From CAYGXH01 sp964354485 (GTDB taxonomy: Bacteria > Bacteroidota > Ignavibacteria > UBA10030 > SZUA-254): a DNA stretch of 22,435 nt. The translations under genes and the position numbers were made by a program. Numbering within the stretch: position 1 is the first letter of the stretch; every line of letters begins with the position of its first letter. Location of the stretch: the NCBI GenBank assembly GCA_964354485.1, contig CAYGZY010000049.1, positions 1 to 22,435 on the forward strand. The letters run 5' to 3'. A model generated the notes under the pieces. The model was not told the origin of the DNA. It worked only from the letters and a program-made list of their open reading frames with translations, and searched no databases. Shown here in pieces: positions 7,437 to 15,593 of the stretch.

Positions 7437-7908
7437 AATTTGGAGAGCTGGTTGGTCGAATGTCCCCTTTTTTAACAAAATTGAAGGAACTCTTGTTAAA
7501 AAGATTGACCGATGCAATATCCTTGTTTATTGCAAGCAGTTCCCGTAATGCTGCAAATGTGGGCATAATTTGGATGTTTACCTGTACAGCACGTTTACTA
7601 TTCAACACGCTCGAAAGTATAGCTACACCCAACTCCGTGAATGCATAGGGAAACTTCCGTGTGCCACCCCTTCTTGATATTCCAAATTGGAACATCAAGT
7701 TTTTATATTCCTCCGGAGTAAGTTGGAACATAAAATCGGAGGGAAAACGATCTCCATTTCGCCGCACTGCTTTGTTGAGATCCCGCGTTTCAACCCCATA
7801 GAGTTCGGCAAGATCTCTATCGAGCATTACCTTCAGTCTTCTGAGGAATAAAATAGATCGTTCGATTCGTTCTTGAGGCAGGAATGATTTAATCTGATGG
7901 GTCTTCAT
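7426..7908 (-). CDS. ORF6N domain protein with abnormal, shortened C-terminus
   Basis: A 160-residue protein. Residues 1 to about 123 are a clear ORF6N domain, a DNA-binding domain common in phage and mobile-element proteins: FLRRLKVMLDRDLAELYGVETRDLNKAVRRN, then RFPSDFMFQLT, FPYAFTELGVAILSSVL and RAVQVNIQIM. Relatives normally continue after the LREL(L/A) helix into a long Lys/Glu coiled coil. Here the last ~37 residues (from about 124) are unrelated and lack that coil, suggesting truncation or recombination near 7500-7540. The ATG has GGGAGG ten bases upstream. The stop lies inside operator-like site 3 of the following mobile mystery operon. The 42-bp repeat 7658-7699 is embedded in the coding sequence. 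Confidence 0.82.
   Translation of the reverse strand: MKTHQIKSFLPQERIERSILFLRRLKVMLDRDLAELYGVETRDLNKAVRRNGDRFPSDFMFQLTPEEYKNLMFQFGISRRGGTRKFPYAFTELGVAILSSVLNSKRAVQVNIQIMPTFAALRELLAINKDIASVNLFNKSSFNFVKKGDIRPTSSPNLNL
7658..7699. repeat. Right 42-bp direct repeat with near-perfect 27-nt palindrome
   Basis: Same orientation as 6144-6185, two mismatches. The palindrome (7673-7699) has one arm mismatch here. It lies inside ORF6N coding sequence at the FQFGISR codons. Confidence 0.85.
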
Positions 7909-8001
7909 AATGTTTGTTCCTCCCTAATGTGATTACAATTTGGAGCCACATGCTCTCCCGAATGAACCTCCCGACGTGCAGCACTATACTTGCTTTGTGC
8001 A

Positions 8002-8069
8002 AGTTCAGTATAATAATATTTTCTTAATTATGGAAATTCATAATTAAGTTAACTGTGGTAAACTGAACT
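8002..8069. repeat. Nested symmetric dyad between mrr and ORF6N
   Basis: The inner stem is CTTAATTATG (8023-8032), six bases, then CATAATTAAG (8039-8048), perfect over 10 bp. Exactly 13 bases outside it on each side are AGTTCAGT (8002-8009) and ACTGAACT (8062-8069), also perfectly inverted. The 13-base intervals themselves are not complementary. A small ACTTGC-TTTGT-GCAAGT hairpin overlaps the left end (7988-8004). It lies upstream of the ORF6N gene and downstream of mrr, so an operator for ORF6N or an element end are both possible. Confidence 0.6.
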
Positions 8070-8153
8070 ATAGTATTTTATTTTTAGGTCTGACAGATGT
8101 TGCGTTTAACGTTTGCATAAAACCGTTGTTGTCATGTGATGATCCGCGGCATT

Positions 8154-9062
8154 TCATTCTTCTGTGAAAAAGTCTGAGTCAATGCGCTTGACTTCATATA
8201 TAGAAGCACGAGCTACTCCCAAATTAAAATCGATCATATAGTTTGCGAGTGCTTTGTTATCGATGAGTATGACCTTGGGATCAATCGTCTCAATGTATGT
8301 TCTTGCATCATCGGAAAACCGACCTGTCGTGATAAAAACTCCCTTCTTTGCTCGCTTACCATGCAACGCTCCTACAAATCGCTGTATCTCGGGACGACCC
8401 ACCGTCCCTTCCCATTTCTTTGCTTGGATATAAATTACATCAAGCCCGAGGCGATCCTCCTTGATTATCCCATCGACTCCTTCATCACCAGTGTGACTGA
8501 TAGCCTGCCCCGCATCTTCGATTGATCCACCATATCCCATGGCGACCATGAGTTCGACTACGAGTCGTTCGAAAAATTCAGGTGAATTTGCTTTAACACG
8601 TTCTAATAGATCACTTGCAAGTTGATTTCTGATGCCTTGGTATGCTTGCTGTAATGTCTCTTCAGGTGTAGCAACCACTATGATATTTTGAGCCTCCTGT
8701 TCCTCAGATTGTGATCGATCTGCCGTGTGGAATTCAACAAATTCTGGATAGCGATTGAGGACGCGAACATCAATTCGATCAAGACCTTCTTGATATAGTT
8801 CTCTCCCTCTATTTGTAATCCGAAAGTGAGCACGACGAGTAGATTCGAGAACTCGAGCTTGGACGAAATAGCTCTTTGCCCAGGCAACACGGTTATCGAA
8901 CTTCGTCTGAGTGCCGCTAGCAAGCTTTTCTGCACGATCAGCTTCAGTTATACCCATTGATTGTGCAATCTGATCACGGACCTCGTGGATAGAGTGTTCA
9001 TTTTCATCGGCTACAATGTCAAGGAGAGGTTTGAAGAAAAACTGAAAGTCAGGTATTGGCAT
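8154..9062 (-). CDS. mrr: Mrr-type restriction endonuclease
   Basis: Predicted type IV, methylation-dependent restriction enzyme of 302 residues, normal for the family. The N-terminal ~95 residues form a winged-helix Mrr_N-type DNA-binding domain (RDQIAQSMGITEADRAEKLASG, then ITNRGRELY). The C-terminal Mrr catalytic domain starts at about 155 (PEFFERLVVELMVAMGYGG). It carries the PD-(D/E)xK-like core as Asp197 in TGDEGVDGII and Gln213-x-Lys215 in YIQAKKW, followed by KKGVFITTGRFSDDA. All catalytic positions look intact. The ATG at 9062 has GGAG eight bases upstream. No methyltransferase is adjacent, consistent with a solitary modification-dependent enzyme. It is the rightmost gene of the accessory island. 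Confidence 0.93.
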   Translation of the reverse strand: MPIPDFQFFFKPLLDIVADENEHSIHEVRDQIAQSMGITEADRAEKLASGTQTKFDNRVAWAKSYFVQARVLESTRRAHFRITNRGRELYQEGLDRIDVRVLNRYPEFVEFHTADRSQSEEQEAQNIIVVATPEETLQQAYQGIRNQLASDLLERVKANSPEFFERLVVELMVAMGYGGSIEDAGQAISHTGDEGVDGIIKEDRLGLDVIYIQAKKWEGTVGRPEIQRFVGALHGKRAKKGVFITTGRFSDDARTYIETIDPKVILIDNKALANYMIDFNLGVARASIYEVKRIDSDFFTEE

Positions 9063-9370
9063 TAAATATCTCCGTTATTAAAATATTCCTTAGTTGCCGC
9101 GGGATTTCACACAACTCTATCTGAAACGCCTTTTATTTCGTTTTTGCTTTCCATCGTCGTCATTAAAATTATATATTCACAACTATGCAAGATCGTTTAC
9201 TGGAAGGGAATTATAACTCCACCATCGTAAAGTTAATACACGTCAAACTCCCTTTTCCAGCTGAATAGATTGTACTAAATATTTCGTGCAAATTCAAGGA
9301 AAGCGATTACAAATTATGACACGGAAATATGGTTAAATCAATGCGATCGAAATCGCTTACCAGTCCATGC
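9063..9370. other. Gene-free gap at the island edge
   Basis: 308 bases, AT-rich, with no plausible coding frame. Besides the mrr ribosome binding site at the left end and the UUCG-type hairpin near 9343-9356, I see no RNA gene or repeat here. It marks the boundary between the accessory island and the long operon to the right. Confidence 0.6.
9343..9356 (-). terminator. Weak candidate terminator or 3' hairpin after the SSS operon
   Basis: Read on the minus strand, GCGAT-TTCG-ATCGC is a 5-bp stem closed by a UUCG tetraloop, 15 bases after the last symporter stop. No strong U-run follows, so it may stabilise the 3' end rather than terminate. Confidence 0.35.
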
Positions 9371-11122
9371 TTACTCAGCAACTTTTCCCCACCCGACTTT
9401 CGAGAGATGATAGTACAGAACACTCATCGCTGCAGCTGCGATGGTAAAGAAAACAACCGCTGCCGGGTAATTGCCTAGAATTAGTTTTCCGATGCCAAAT
9501 AGAACATTGTAAACCAGAACGATACCTGCAAGCCAATCGATGAGGAGTATTCCATACCCCTTCTCCTGTTGAACATTAGGAACCAGCATGGCAACCGGCT
9601 TCCACCATCCGCCGGGCCTTATCCTTTCGAAGAATTTTTTTAGAATTATCTCTTCGGTCGGTTTCGTAAGGAATGTAACAGCAATCCAAACGACAGTAGT
9701 GAAAGCGGTAATGACCAGAAGAGATTCTGGGAACTGAATGTTTGTAAAATATTTCACATAACCATAAGCAAAAAACGGAGCAACCATAGCCGCAATTTCC
9801 GACCACGCACTGATCCTCCACCAGTACCATCGAAGAATCAGAACCAGCCCGAGACCCGCTCCGGCTTCTATGATGAATGTCCATGCGCCTGAAATTGTGT
9901 TGATGATAAATGTCACTCCAAGAGCAAGCACCATCATCATTCCTGTGGCGAGCCGTGAAACCGCAATGTAGTGCTTTTCCTCCCTGTTCTTTACGATGAA
10001 CCTCCTGTAGAAATCGTTCAGGAAGTACGATGTTCCCCAATTCAACTGTGTTGCCACAGTGGACATATAAGCTGCAAAAAAAGATGCGACCAAAACTCCT
10101 TTCAATCCGGCGGGCAGGTAATCACGCATCGCATAGACATAGCCAAGTCGTTTCTCATCCGGACCAAGTTCAGGATAGAGAACGAGAGAGGCAAGTCCTA
10201 CAATAATCCACGGCCAGGGACGGATGCAGTAGTGCGCAATGGTAAACCAGAGAGTGGCGAGGAGTGAATGCTTTTCGTCCTTTGCCGACATCATCCTCTG
10301 CGCGATGTAGCCACCGCCGCCGGGTTCCGCTCCCGGGTACCAAGATGCCCACCACTGCACACCTATAAACGTCAGAAAAGCAGGAATACTCAATGAAAGA
10401 ACGCCGCTTTCACCGCCCCCTGATTCACCAATGACCGGCAGGAAGCGGATTGTCCAGTCGGGGAGTTTTTCTACTAATCCCGACACACCTCCGATTTGCG
10501 GTAGGCCCAGTACGACAAACGCAAGCACGATACACCCTGCCATGGCAAGTATGAACTGAAAAACATCCGTGACCGCAACCCCCCACAAACCCGACATTGC
10601 CGAGTACAGGGCAGTGATCATCATGGCAAGCGCAACATACAGCATGACCTGACCATGTGGAATGCCAAACATACCTTCGAGAATTGCAGCCATTGCCAGA
10701 TTAACCCAGCCAATGATTATCGCGTTGATGAAAAGTCCGAGGTAGAGTGCGCGAAATCCGCGGAGGAATGCCGCTGGCTTTCCTGAGTAACGTATCTCGA
10801 CGAATTCCACGTCCGTAACGATCTGTGCACGCCTCCAGAGACGCGCGAAGAAGAATACCGTAAGCATCCCGCCGAAGACGAAATTCCACCATAACCAGTT
10901 ACCGGCGATACCGTTTTTTGCAACGAGTTCAGTAACGGCGAGCGGCGTGTCGGCAGCGAACGTTGTCGCGACCATGGATGTACCGGCAAGCCACCAGGGA
11001 AGATTGCGCCCCGAAAGAAAATATTCATTAACATTTTTGCCGGCCCGTTTGGAATAGTAGATTCCGATTCCGGCGCTCAACACAAAATACAAAACAATAA
11101 TAATCCAATCGGAGGTGCTCAT
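9371..11122 (-). CDS. Sodium:solute symporter (SSS/SLC5 family)
   Basis: Integral membrane transporter of 583 residues with many hydrophobic helices. It begins MSTSDWIIIVLYFVLSAGIG and carries the SSS landmarks YFLSGRNLPWWLAGTSM (loop after helix 1) and ATTFAADTPLAVTELVAKNGIAGNW (helix 2, Na+ site region). It also has ALYSAMSGLWGVAVTDVFQF, a strong family signature. Length fits the longer SSS subgroup. Sodium-coupled uptake is a family inference and the substrate is unknown. It follows the second symporter gene by only six bases, so the two are cotranscribed and probably translationally linked. Two different SSS proteins side by side may serve related substrates or form a backup pair. Confidence 0.9.
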   Translation of the reverse strand: MSTSDWIIIVLYFVLSAGIGIYYSKRAGKNVNEYFLSGRNLPWWLAGTSMVATTFAADTPLAVTELVAKNGIAGNWLWWNFVFGGMLTVFFFARLWRRAQIVTDVEFVEIRYSGKPAAFLRGFRALYLGLFINAIIIGWVNLAMAAILEGMFGIPHGQVMLYVALAMMITALYSAMSGLWGVAVTDVFQFILAMAGCIVLAFVVLGLPQIGGVSGLVEKLPDWTIRFLPVIGESGGGESGVLSLSIPAFLTFIGVQWWASWYPGAEPGGGGYIAQRMMSAKDEKHSLLATLWFTIAHYCIRPWPWIIVGLASLVLYPELGPDEKRLGYVYAMRDYLPAGLKGVLVASFFAAYMSTVATQLNWGTSYFLNDFYRRFIVKNREEKHYIAVSRLATGMMMVLALGVTFIINTISGAWTFIIEAGAGLGLVLILRWYWWRISAWSEIAAMVAPFFAYGYVKYFTNIQFPESLLVITAFTTVVWIAVTFLTKPTEEIILKKFFERIRPGGWWKPVAMLVPNVQQEKGYGILLIDWLAGIVLVYNVLFGIGKLILGNYPAAVVFFTIAAAAMSVLYYHLSKVGWGKVAE

Positions 11123-11128
11123 ACGACA

Positions 11129-12610
11129 TTAAGTTTTATTTGTACCCGGTGAATTCTGAACTGCTGAACTGAGATTTCCTACTATGATCGTAGTAACACA
11201 GCCAATGAACGTATGCCACGTCCAGCCGATTGTCGTCCATGAAATGACGGCAGCCATCATGAGGAGTCCCGCCGAAAAACCGATGAACGCATCCCGCTGG
11301 CCGACGCGCGGAAAGAGTAGCCCTAGAAAGAACGTCCCTAGAAGTCCGCCGTACGTCACGGAAGCAATCTGTAAACCAATTTCAACAACGGGATTCTTCG
11401 TATCTGTGAAAAGCATCGCTCCGCCGATCAGGACAACACCCCAGAGCAGTGTGAAGATTCGCGACCATCGCACTTCATGTTGCCCGTTTCCTGCGCCTGA
11501 TTTTGATGAAGTCCTGAAAAGATCCAGATATGTGGATGATGCAAGCGAACTTATCGACGACGACAAACTCCCCATCGCTGAAGCAAATACTCCGGCAAGA
11601 ACAAGACCGGTAATGCCGGTGGGCAGAAATTCGACGATGAACTTCGGGAAAACCTCGTCGGAGGATGATAAGCCGAGTTCCCGGTATGGCACGCCTCCGT
11701 AGAAAGCGTAAAGACACAATCCCATTACAAGAAAAAACGCAAACTGCAAAACGATGAACGAGGCATCTAGCATCAGAGCTTTCTGACTATCTTTACGTGA
11801 AGAACAGCCAAGAAGTCGCTGAACCAGCAGCTGGTCGGTCCCGTGCGACGCCATGGTAAGAAATGTGCCGCCGAGGATTCCACCGAGGAGCGTGTAGGGG
11901 GATGAAAAAAATCCGATTAATCCGCCGCCGCTTTTGAGATTAAACACCTCCATCTTGCTGGGAATTTCCGCGGTAGCATACCGGACTACATCGCTCCACC
12001 CGCCCGGGAGAGTACGAAGAATTATGATCATGGAGATGACGGCGCCGCTCAGGTAGATGAACAGCTGGACTACGTCCATAGCAACGACAGCTTTCAATCC
12101 GCCGATGTATGTATAGATAAGAGTAAAGGAACCTATAATCAGGATGCTGGTGGGATAATCGAAGCCGGTAATCAGGTGCAGGGGAATGGCTGTTGCGAAT
12201 AATCTGACACCCGAGGCGAGCACGCGTGTGACGATAAAAACGGAAGATGTAAACTTTCTGAGCGGTATACCAAATCGTCTCCCGATGAAATCGTAGGCAG
12301 TTTCAAGGTCGCCCTTGTAATACGCCGGAATGAAAATAACACTTACAAGCAATCTCCCCACAAAGTAACCGATCGCCACTTGTAGAAAATGCATCGTACC
12401 TGCATACGCCATGCCCGGGATGCTGATGAAAGTGAGGGCGCTTGTCTCGCTAGCGACGATTGAAAATCCCACCATCCACCACCGCATTGTTTTCCCGCCG
12501 AGAAAATAATCACGGTACGATTTCTGTTTTCCTGCAATTAACGATCCGGCGAGTGTTACACCGATGAGGTAAGCGCTAACGATTACGTAATCAATAGTGG
12601 AAAAGCCCAT
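11129..12610 (-). CDS. Sodium:solute symporter (SSS/SLC5 family), second copy
   Basis: SSS-family transporter of about 493 residues. Landmarks are YFLGGKTMRWWMVGFSIVASETSALTFISIPG (helix 2 region), TYIGGLKAVVAMDVVQLFIY and LGGTFLTMASHGTDQLLVQR, all typical of the NIS/sialate-like branch of SSS. It is clearly distinct from its neighbour (9371-11122), so this is not a recent duplication. The substrate cannot be named. Start choice is uncertain: TTG at 12637, ATG at 12634 and ATG at 12610 are all in frame. I use 12610 because GFSTIDYVIVSAYLIG is the usual N-terminal helix, and GAG precedes it by about nine bases. Upstream is the STAS gene on the same strand. Confidence 0.88.
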   Translation of the reverse strand: MGFSTIDYVIVSAYLIGVTLAGSLIAGKQKSYRDYFLGGKTMRWWMVGFSIVASETSALTFISIPGMAYAGTMHFLQVAIGYFVGRLLVSVIFIPAYYKGDLETAYDFIGRRFGIPLRKFTSSVFIVTRVLASGVRLFATAIPLHLITGFDYPTSILIIGSFTLIYTYIGGLKAVVAMDVVQLFIYLSGAVISMIIILRTLPGGWSDVVRYATAEIPSKMEVFNLKSGGGLIGFFSSPYTLLGGILGGTFLTMASHGTDQLLVQRLLGCSSRKDSQKALMLDASFIVLQFAFFLVMGLCLYAFYGGVPYRELGLSSSDEVFPKFIVEFLPTGITGLVLAGVFASAMGSLSSSISSLASSTYLDLFRTSSKSGAGNGQHEVRWSRIFTLLWGVVLIGGAMLFTDTKNPVVEIGLQIASVTYGGLLGTFFLGLLFPRVGQRDAFIGFSAGLLMMAAVISWTTIGWTWHTFIGCVTTIIVGNLSSAVQNSPGTNKT

Positions 12611-12660
12611 CTGCAGCTCAGCGGGCCATAGCATCAAGGAGAGCAGCCGGATTCAGCCGG

Positions 12661-12996
12661 CTATGCCTTGAGGGCATCCTCGATTTTTGCATTGATGGTG
12701 AAAACCCGATCGAGCTGGGAGATCCTCATTAAATTCATGACTTTCTCATGGACATGAACGAGATGTATACTTCCGCCGTGTTCCCGCATCGCCCTGTCCG
12801 CGATCAGGAGCGCGCTCAGGCCACTGCTGTCGCAGAATTGTACCTCGTGCAGATCGATGATCAGCTTTGCAGCCGCTTTCGGTTTGCAGAGGATGAGAAA
12901 TTCCGCCTTTAATTCGGGTGCAACCATTGAATCGAGTTTACGTCCATGGAGCTTCAGTATTGTTGCTTTTCCGTTTTTTGTAATATCAAACTTCAT
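12661..12996 (-). CDS. STAS-domain protein, anti-sigma factor antagonist type
   Basis: Cytoplasmic single-domain protein of 111 residues, the full length of SpoIIAA/RsbV-like antagonists. The conserved phosphorylation loop CDSSGLSAL is present (Asp56, Ser57, Ser58, Gly59), so it should be controlled by a Ser/Thr kinase-phosphatase switch. No kinase or phosphatase partner of that type is encoded in this window. GGAG-like bases precede the start (AGAAAAA upstream of the ATG at 12996). It lies 18 bases after the glycosyltransferase-like gene and just before the two symporters, so it may regulate a remote partner or act as a modulator of the transporter/envelope operon. That role is inference. 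Confidence 0.88.
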   Translation of the reverse strand: MKFDITKNGKATILKLHGRKLDSMVAPELKAEFLILCKPKAAAKLIIDLHEVQFCDSSGLSALLIADRAMREHGGSIHLVHVHEKVMNLMRISQLDRVFTINAKIEDALKA

Positions 12997-13014
12997 TTTT
13001 TCTCCATAAACCTG

Positions 13015-13554
13015 TTAAAACATAGCAAGACATTCTGCAAATTTTTCGTACACAACCTGAGGCGTCCGTTGCTTGTTCAGGTTAATACTAATATTAAAAA
13101 ACACCTCAGATACCGGACTTGTAAAACCCACTCGTACTTTTGCCTGTGACGCTTTGCAAATATACGCACTATGAAGGACGAAATCAAGATTGAGATCGAT
13201 AGCGACATCAAACTCCCGGGTTAATATTCTCTGGAGCGCAACCTTCGTCGGGAGCGATAATTTATTTATATCCGGAGGATCGAGTCGTACCACCACGCAA
13301 CGGGGAAAATTAGCCAGAGCCGTTTCGCGCGTACTATTATGTACGACGGTCAGGTGAATTTCCTTCATACGTTCCCGGAATGAACGGAGAGCGTTCCCCG
13401 CGATGACCGCATATTCATAACCGACGGGCATAATGATGAGAACATGCCGGGCGCTCCGTAAAAACTTGGTCAACGGCTGGACCTGATCAAAATCGTTGCG
13501 AAACTGAAACTTTGCAACCTGCAATCCGAGGTACGCGAGAGCGTTTTCAAACAT
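13015..13554 (-). CDS. Small protein resembling the N-terminal half of GT9 heptosyltransferases
   Basis: A 179-residue protein I do not recognise with certainty. The pattern HVLIIMPVGYEYAVIAGNALRSF, EIHLTVVHNS, then FDVAIDLNLDFVLHSAYICKASQAKVRVGF resembles the first Rossmann-like domain of ADP-heptose transferases (GT9), where a D-x-x-I-D-L motif precedes the 'A..R.G' strand. The second, sugar-nucleotide-binding domain is absent, since GT9 enzymes are usually ~330 residues, so catalysis is doubtful. No signal peptide. Its ATG overlaps the ligA TGA by one base (TGATG), showing tight coupling. Bacteroidota carry similar short proteins of unknown function beside ligA or cell-wall genes, from memory only. 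Confidence 0.7.
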   Translation of the reverse strand: MFENALAYLGLQVAKFQFRNDFDQVQPLTKFLRSARHVLIIMPVGYEYAVIAGNALRSFRERMKEIHLTVVHNSTRETALANFPRCVVVRLDPPDINKLSLPTKVALQRILTREFDVAIDLNLDFVLHSAYICKASQAKVRVGFTSPVSEVFFNISINLNKQRTPQVVYEKFAECLAMF

Positions 13555-15593
13555 CAGCGGACTTTCTTTTGGTGTATGACTGATAAAAACTTTTCTTCAT
13601 CCCATATTTCGATTCCCAGCTCCTTTGCTTTGCGGAGCTTGGAACCCGGATCGTCACCTGCAATCAATATATCAATTTTTTTTGAAACAACATCAGCTGT
13701 CTTCCCACCTTCCTGCTCAATCAATTCTTTCACCTTTTCACGTGCCATATCATTCAAAGTACCCGTTAATACAATCGTTTTGTTCGCAAACACTCCGCTT
13801 TTCGCTTTTCCGGACGCCGACATCTTTAAACCCGCTTCCCGCAGGCGGTCAATAATTTTTCTGTTGTGCCCGTTGCCGAAAAAATCGTGAATGCTCCCGG
13901 CAATTTTCGGACCGATCTCGGGTACTTTCTGCAGTTTATCGGGATCCGTATTGATGAGATCATCCATCGATAAAAAGTGCTCTGCCAGGACTTTCGCCAC
14001 CGTTGCACCCACATGTCGTATCCCGAGAGCGAAAAGGATCCGATGGTACGGCTGTTCCTTGCTTTTTTCGATTCCATCCAATAAATTCCTGACGCTCTTC
14101 TCACCCCATCTCTCCAACCCGAGGATTCTATCGCGATGCCTGTACAGTTCGTAGAGGTCGGCAATACTATGAACGAGATTCAGACTGACAAGCTGATCTA
14201 TAACTGCTTCACCCAATCCATCAATATCCATCGATCCACGCGCTGCCCAATGCTCAATGCGCTCGCGAACCTGCTGCGGGCATTCAGTATTCTCACAGAA
14301 ATAATTCGCCTCATCCTGCGGACGAACCAGTAACGAGCCGCACTCGGGACATTTTCGCGGGAATGAAAAAGCTGTCGAACGAGCAGGGCGCTTCTCATGC
14401 CGGACTGCGGTTACTTTTGGTATAACATCTCCTCCCCGCTCAACGAGAACTGTATCTCCGATGCGGATATCCAACGACTTGATGTAATCTTCATTATAGA
14501 GCGACGCGCGGCTCACGGTAGTTCCGCCTATCGCTACCGGTTCGAGGTCGGCAACGGGAGTTATCGTTCCGACCCGCCCGACCTGAAGGCGGATACCCTT
14601 AATGACCGTTTCCGCTCCCCGGGATGGGAACTTGCAGGCGATCGCCCAGCGCGGACTTTTTGCAATCGCACCTAACTTCCTTTGCTGATCCAGAGAATCA
14701 ACTTTTACAACTATTCCGTCCACATCAAAGGGAAGCTTGTCTCTCCGCTCCTGCCATGCCGTCCAATACCGGATGACCTCGGCGATCGAACCAAGACGCT
14801 TCGCATGCTCATTAACCGGAAAGCCGAGCTTCCGCAGAATCTGCAGGTTCGCAAAGTGACTTCCGCCGGAAACATTGCTCGCGCCCGGCTGAAGCGCATA
14901 GGCAAAAAACCTGAGCGGCCTGGCAGCAACCATTTTCGGATCCTGTAATTTTAACGTTCCTGCCACGGAATTTCGGGGATTGGCAAACAGCTTTTCGCCG
15001 CGGATGGATCGCTCTTCGTTCATCTTTTTAAAATCAGAGCGGTTCATTATAACCTCCCCACGTACCTCACAATTCATAAGTTCTTTTCTTTTCAGGGCAA
15101 GGCGAAGCGGAACGGAACGAATGGTTTTGACATTTCCCGTTATATCATCGCCGCGGAAACCGTCACCGCGTGTCGCGCCAAGGTTGAGTACCCCATCGAC
15201 GTACCGCAGGCTCAGCGATACACCGTCAAACTTCAATTCACACACATAGCCACACTGCTCTTCCCTGAGGAGTGAACGTACCCGTTTGTCGAAATCCTGA
15301 ATCTCCTCCTCCGAGTACGCGTTTGCCAGACTGAGCATCGGAATCGCGTACTCCACAGCAGGGAATTCCTTTGTCGGCTCACCGCCAACCCTCTGCGTCG
15401 GGGAATCGGGGGTAATCAACTCAGGGTATTGCTCCTCCAGATTCTGAAGCTCCCTCATCATCCTGTCGTACTGCTCATCGGATATTTCCGGCTGAGCCAG
15501 TACGTAGTAGAGGTAATCGTGCCGATGCAGTTCACTGCAGAGCTTATCAATCTGATCCGAAATTCTCCGACTCACTTTCTTCAATCCTGTCAC
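13554..15593 (-). CDS. ligA: NAD-dependent DNA ligase LigA
   Basis: Replicative and repair ligase that seals nicks using NAD+, forming a lysyl-AMP intermediate. All domains are present in 679 residues, the usual length. The Ia domain contacts NAD (HRHDYLYYVLAQPEISDEQYD). The adenylation domain has the nucleophile Lys121 in CELKFDG, with GEVIMNR and FDVDGIVVKV further on. The OB fold follows, then a four-Cys zinc finger (CPECGSLL...FCENTECP). The HhH domain contains GIRHVGATVAKVLAEHF, and a C-terminal BRCT domain starts near FANKTIVLTGTL. The start overlaps the rodZ-like stop by four bases (ATGA) and the stop overlaps the next start, so it sits inside a compact operon. Confidence 0.98.
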   Translation of the reverse strand: MTGLKKVSRRISDQIDKLCSELHRHDYLYYVLAQPEISDEQYDRMMRELQNLEEQYPELITPDSPTQRVGGEPTKEFPAVEYAIPMLSLANAYSEEEIQDFDKRVRSLLREEQCGYVCELKFDGVSLSLRYVDGVLNLGATRGDGFRGDDITGNVKTIRSVPLRLALKRKELMNCEVRGEVIMNRSDFKKMNEERSIRGEKLFANPRNSVAGTLKLQDPKMVAARPLRFFAYALQPGASNVSGGSHFANLQILRKLGFPVNEHAKRLGSIAEVIRYWTAWQERRDKLPFDVDGIVVKVDSLDQQRKLGAIAKSPRWAIACKFPSRGAETVIKGIRLQVGRVGTITPVADLEPVAIGGTTVSRASLYNEDYIKSLDIRIGDTVLVERGGDVIPKVTAVRHEKRPARSTAFSFPRKCPECGSLLVRPQDEANYFCENTECPQQVRERIEHWAARGSMDIDGLGEAVIDQLVSLNLVHSIADLYELYRHRDRILGLERWGEKSVRNLLDGIEKSKEQPYHRILFALGIRHVGATVAKVLAEHFLSMDDLINTDPDKLQKVPEIGPKIAGSIHDFFGNGHNRKIIDRLREAGLKMSASGKAKSGVFANKTIVLTGTLNDMAREKVKELIEQEGGKTADVVSKKIDILIAGDDPGSKLRKAKELGIEIWDEEKFLSVIHQKKVR

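Noticed and set aside
8091..8134. Integron attC-like sequence 3' of mrr (GTTAAAC on the minus strand, with TGACA/TGTCA ends)
   Set aside because: Only one half-site fits GTTRRRY; no matching RYYYAAC partner in the right place, no second copy near other genes, and no integron integrase in the window.
13826..14398. Several open frames on both strands within ligA
   Set aside because: All overlap the unmistakable ligA reading frame and have no recognisable protein features.
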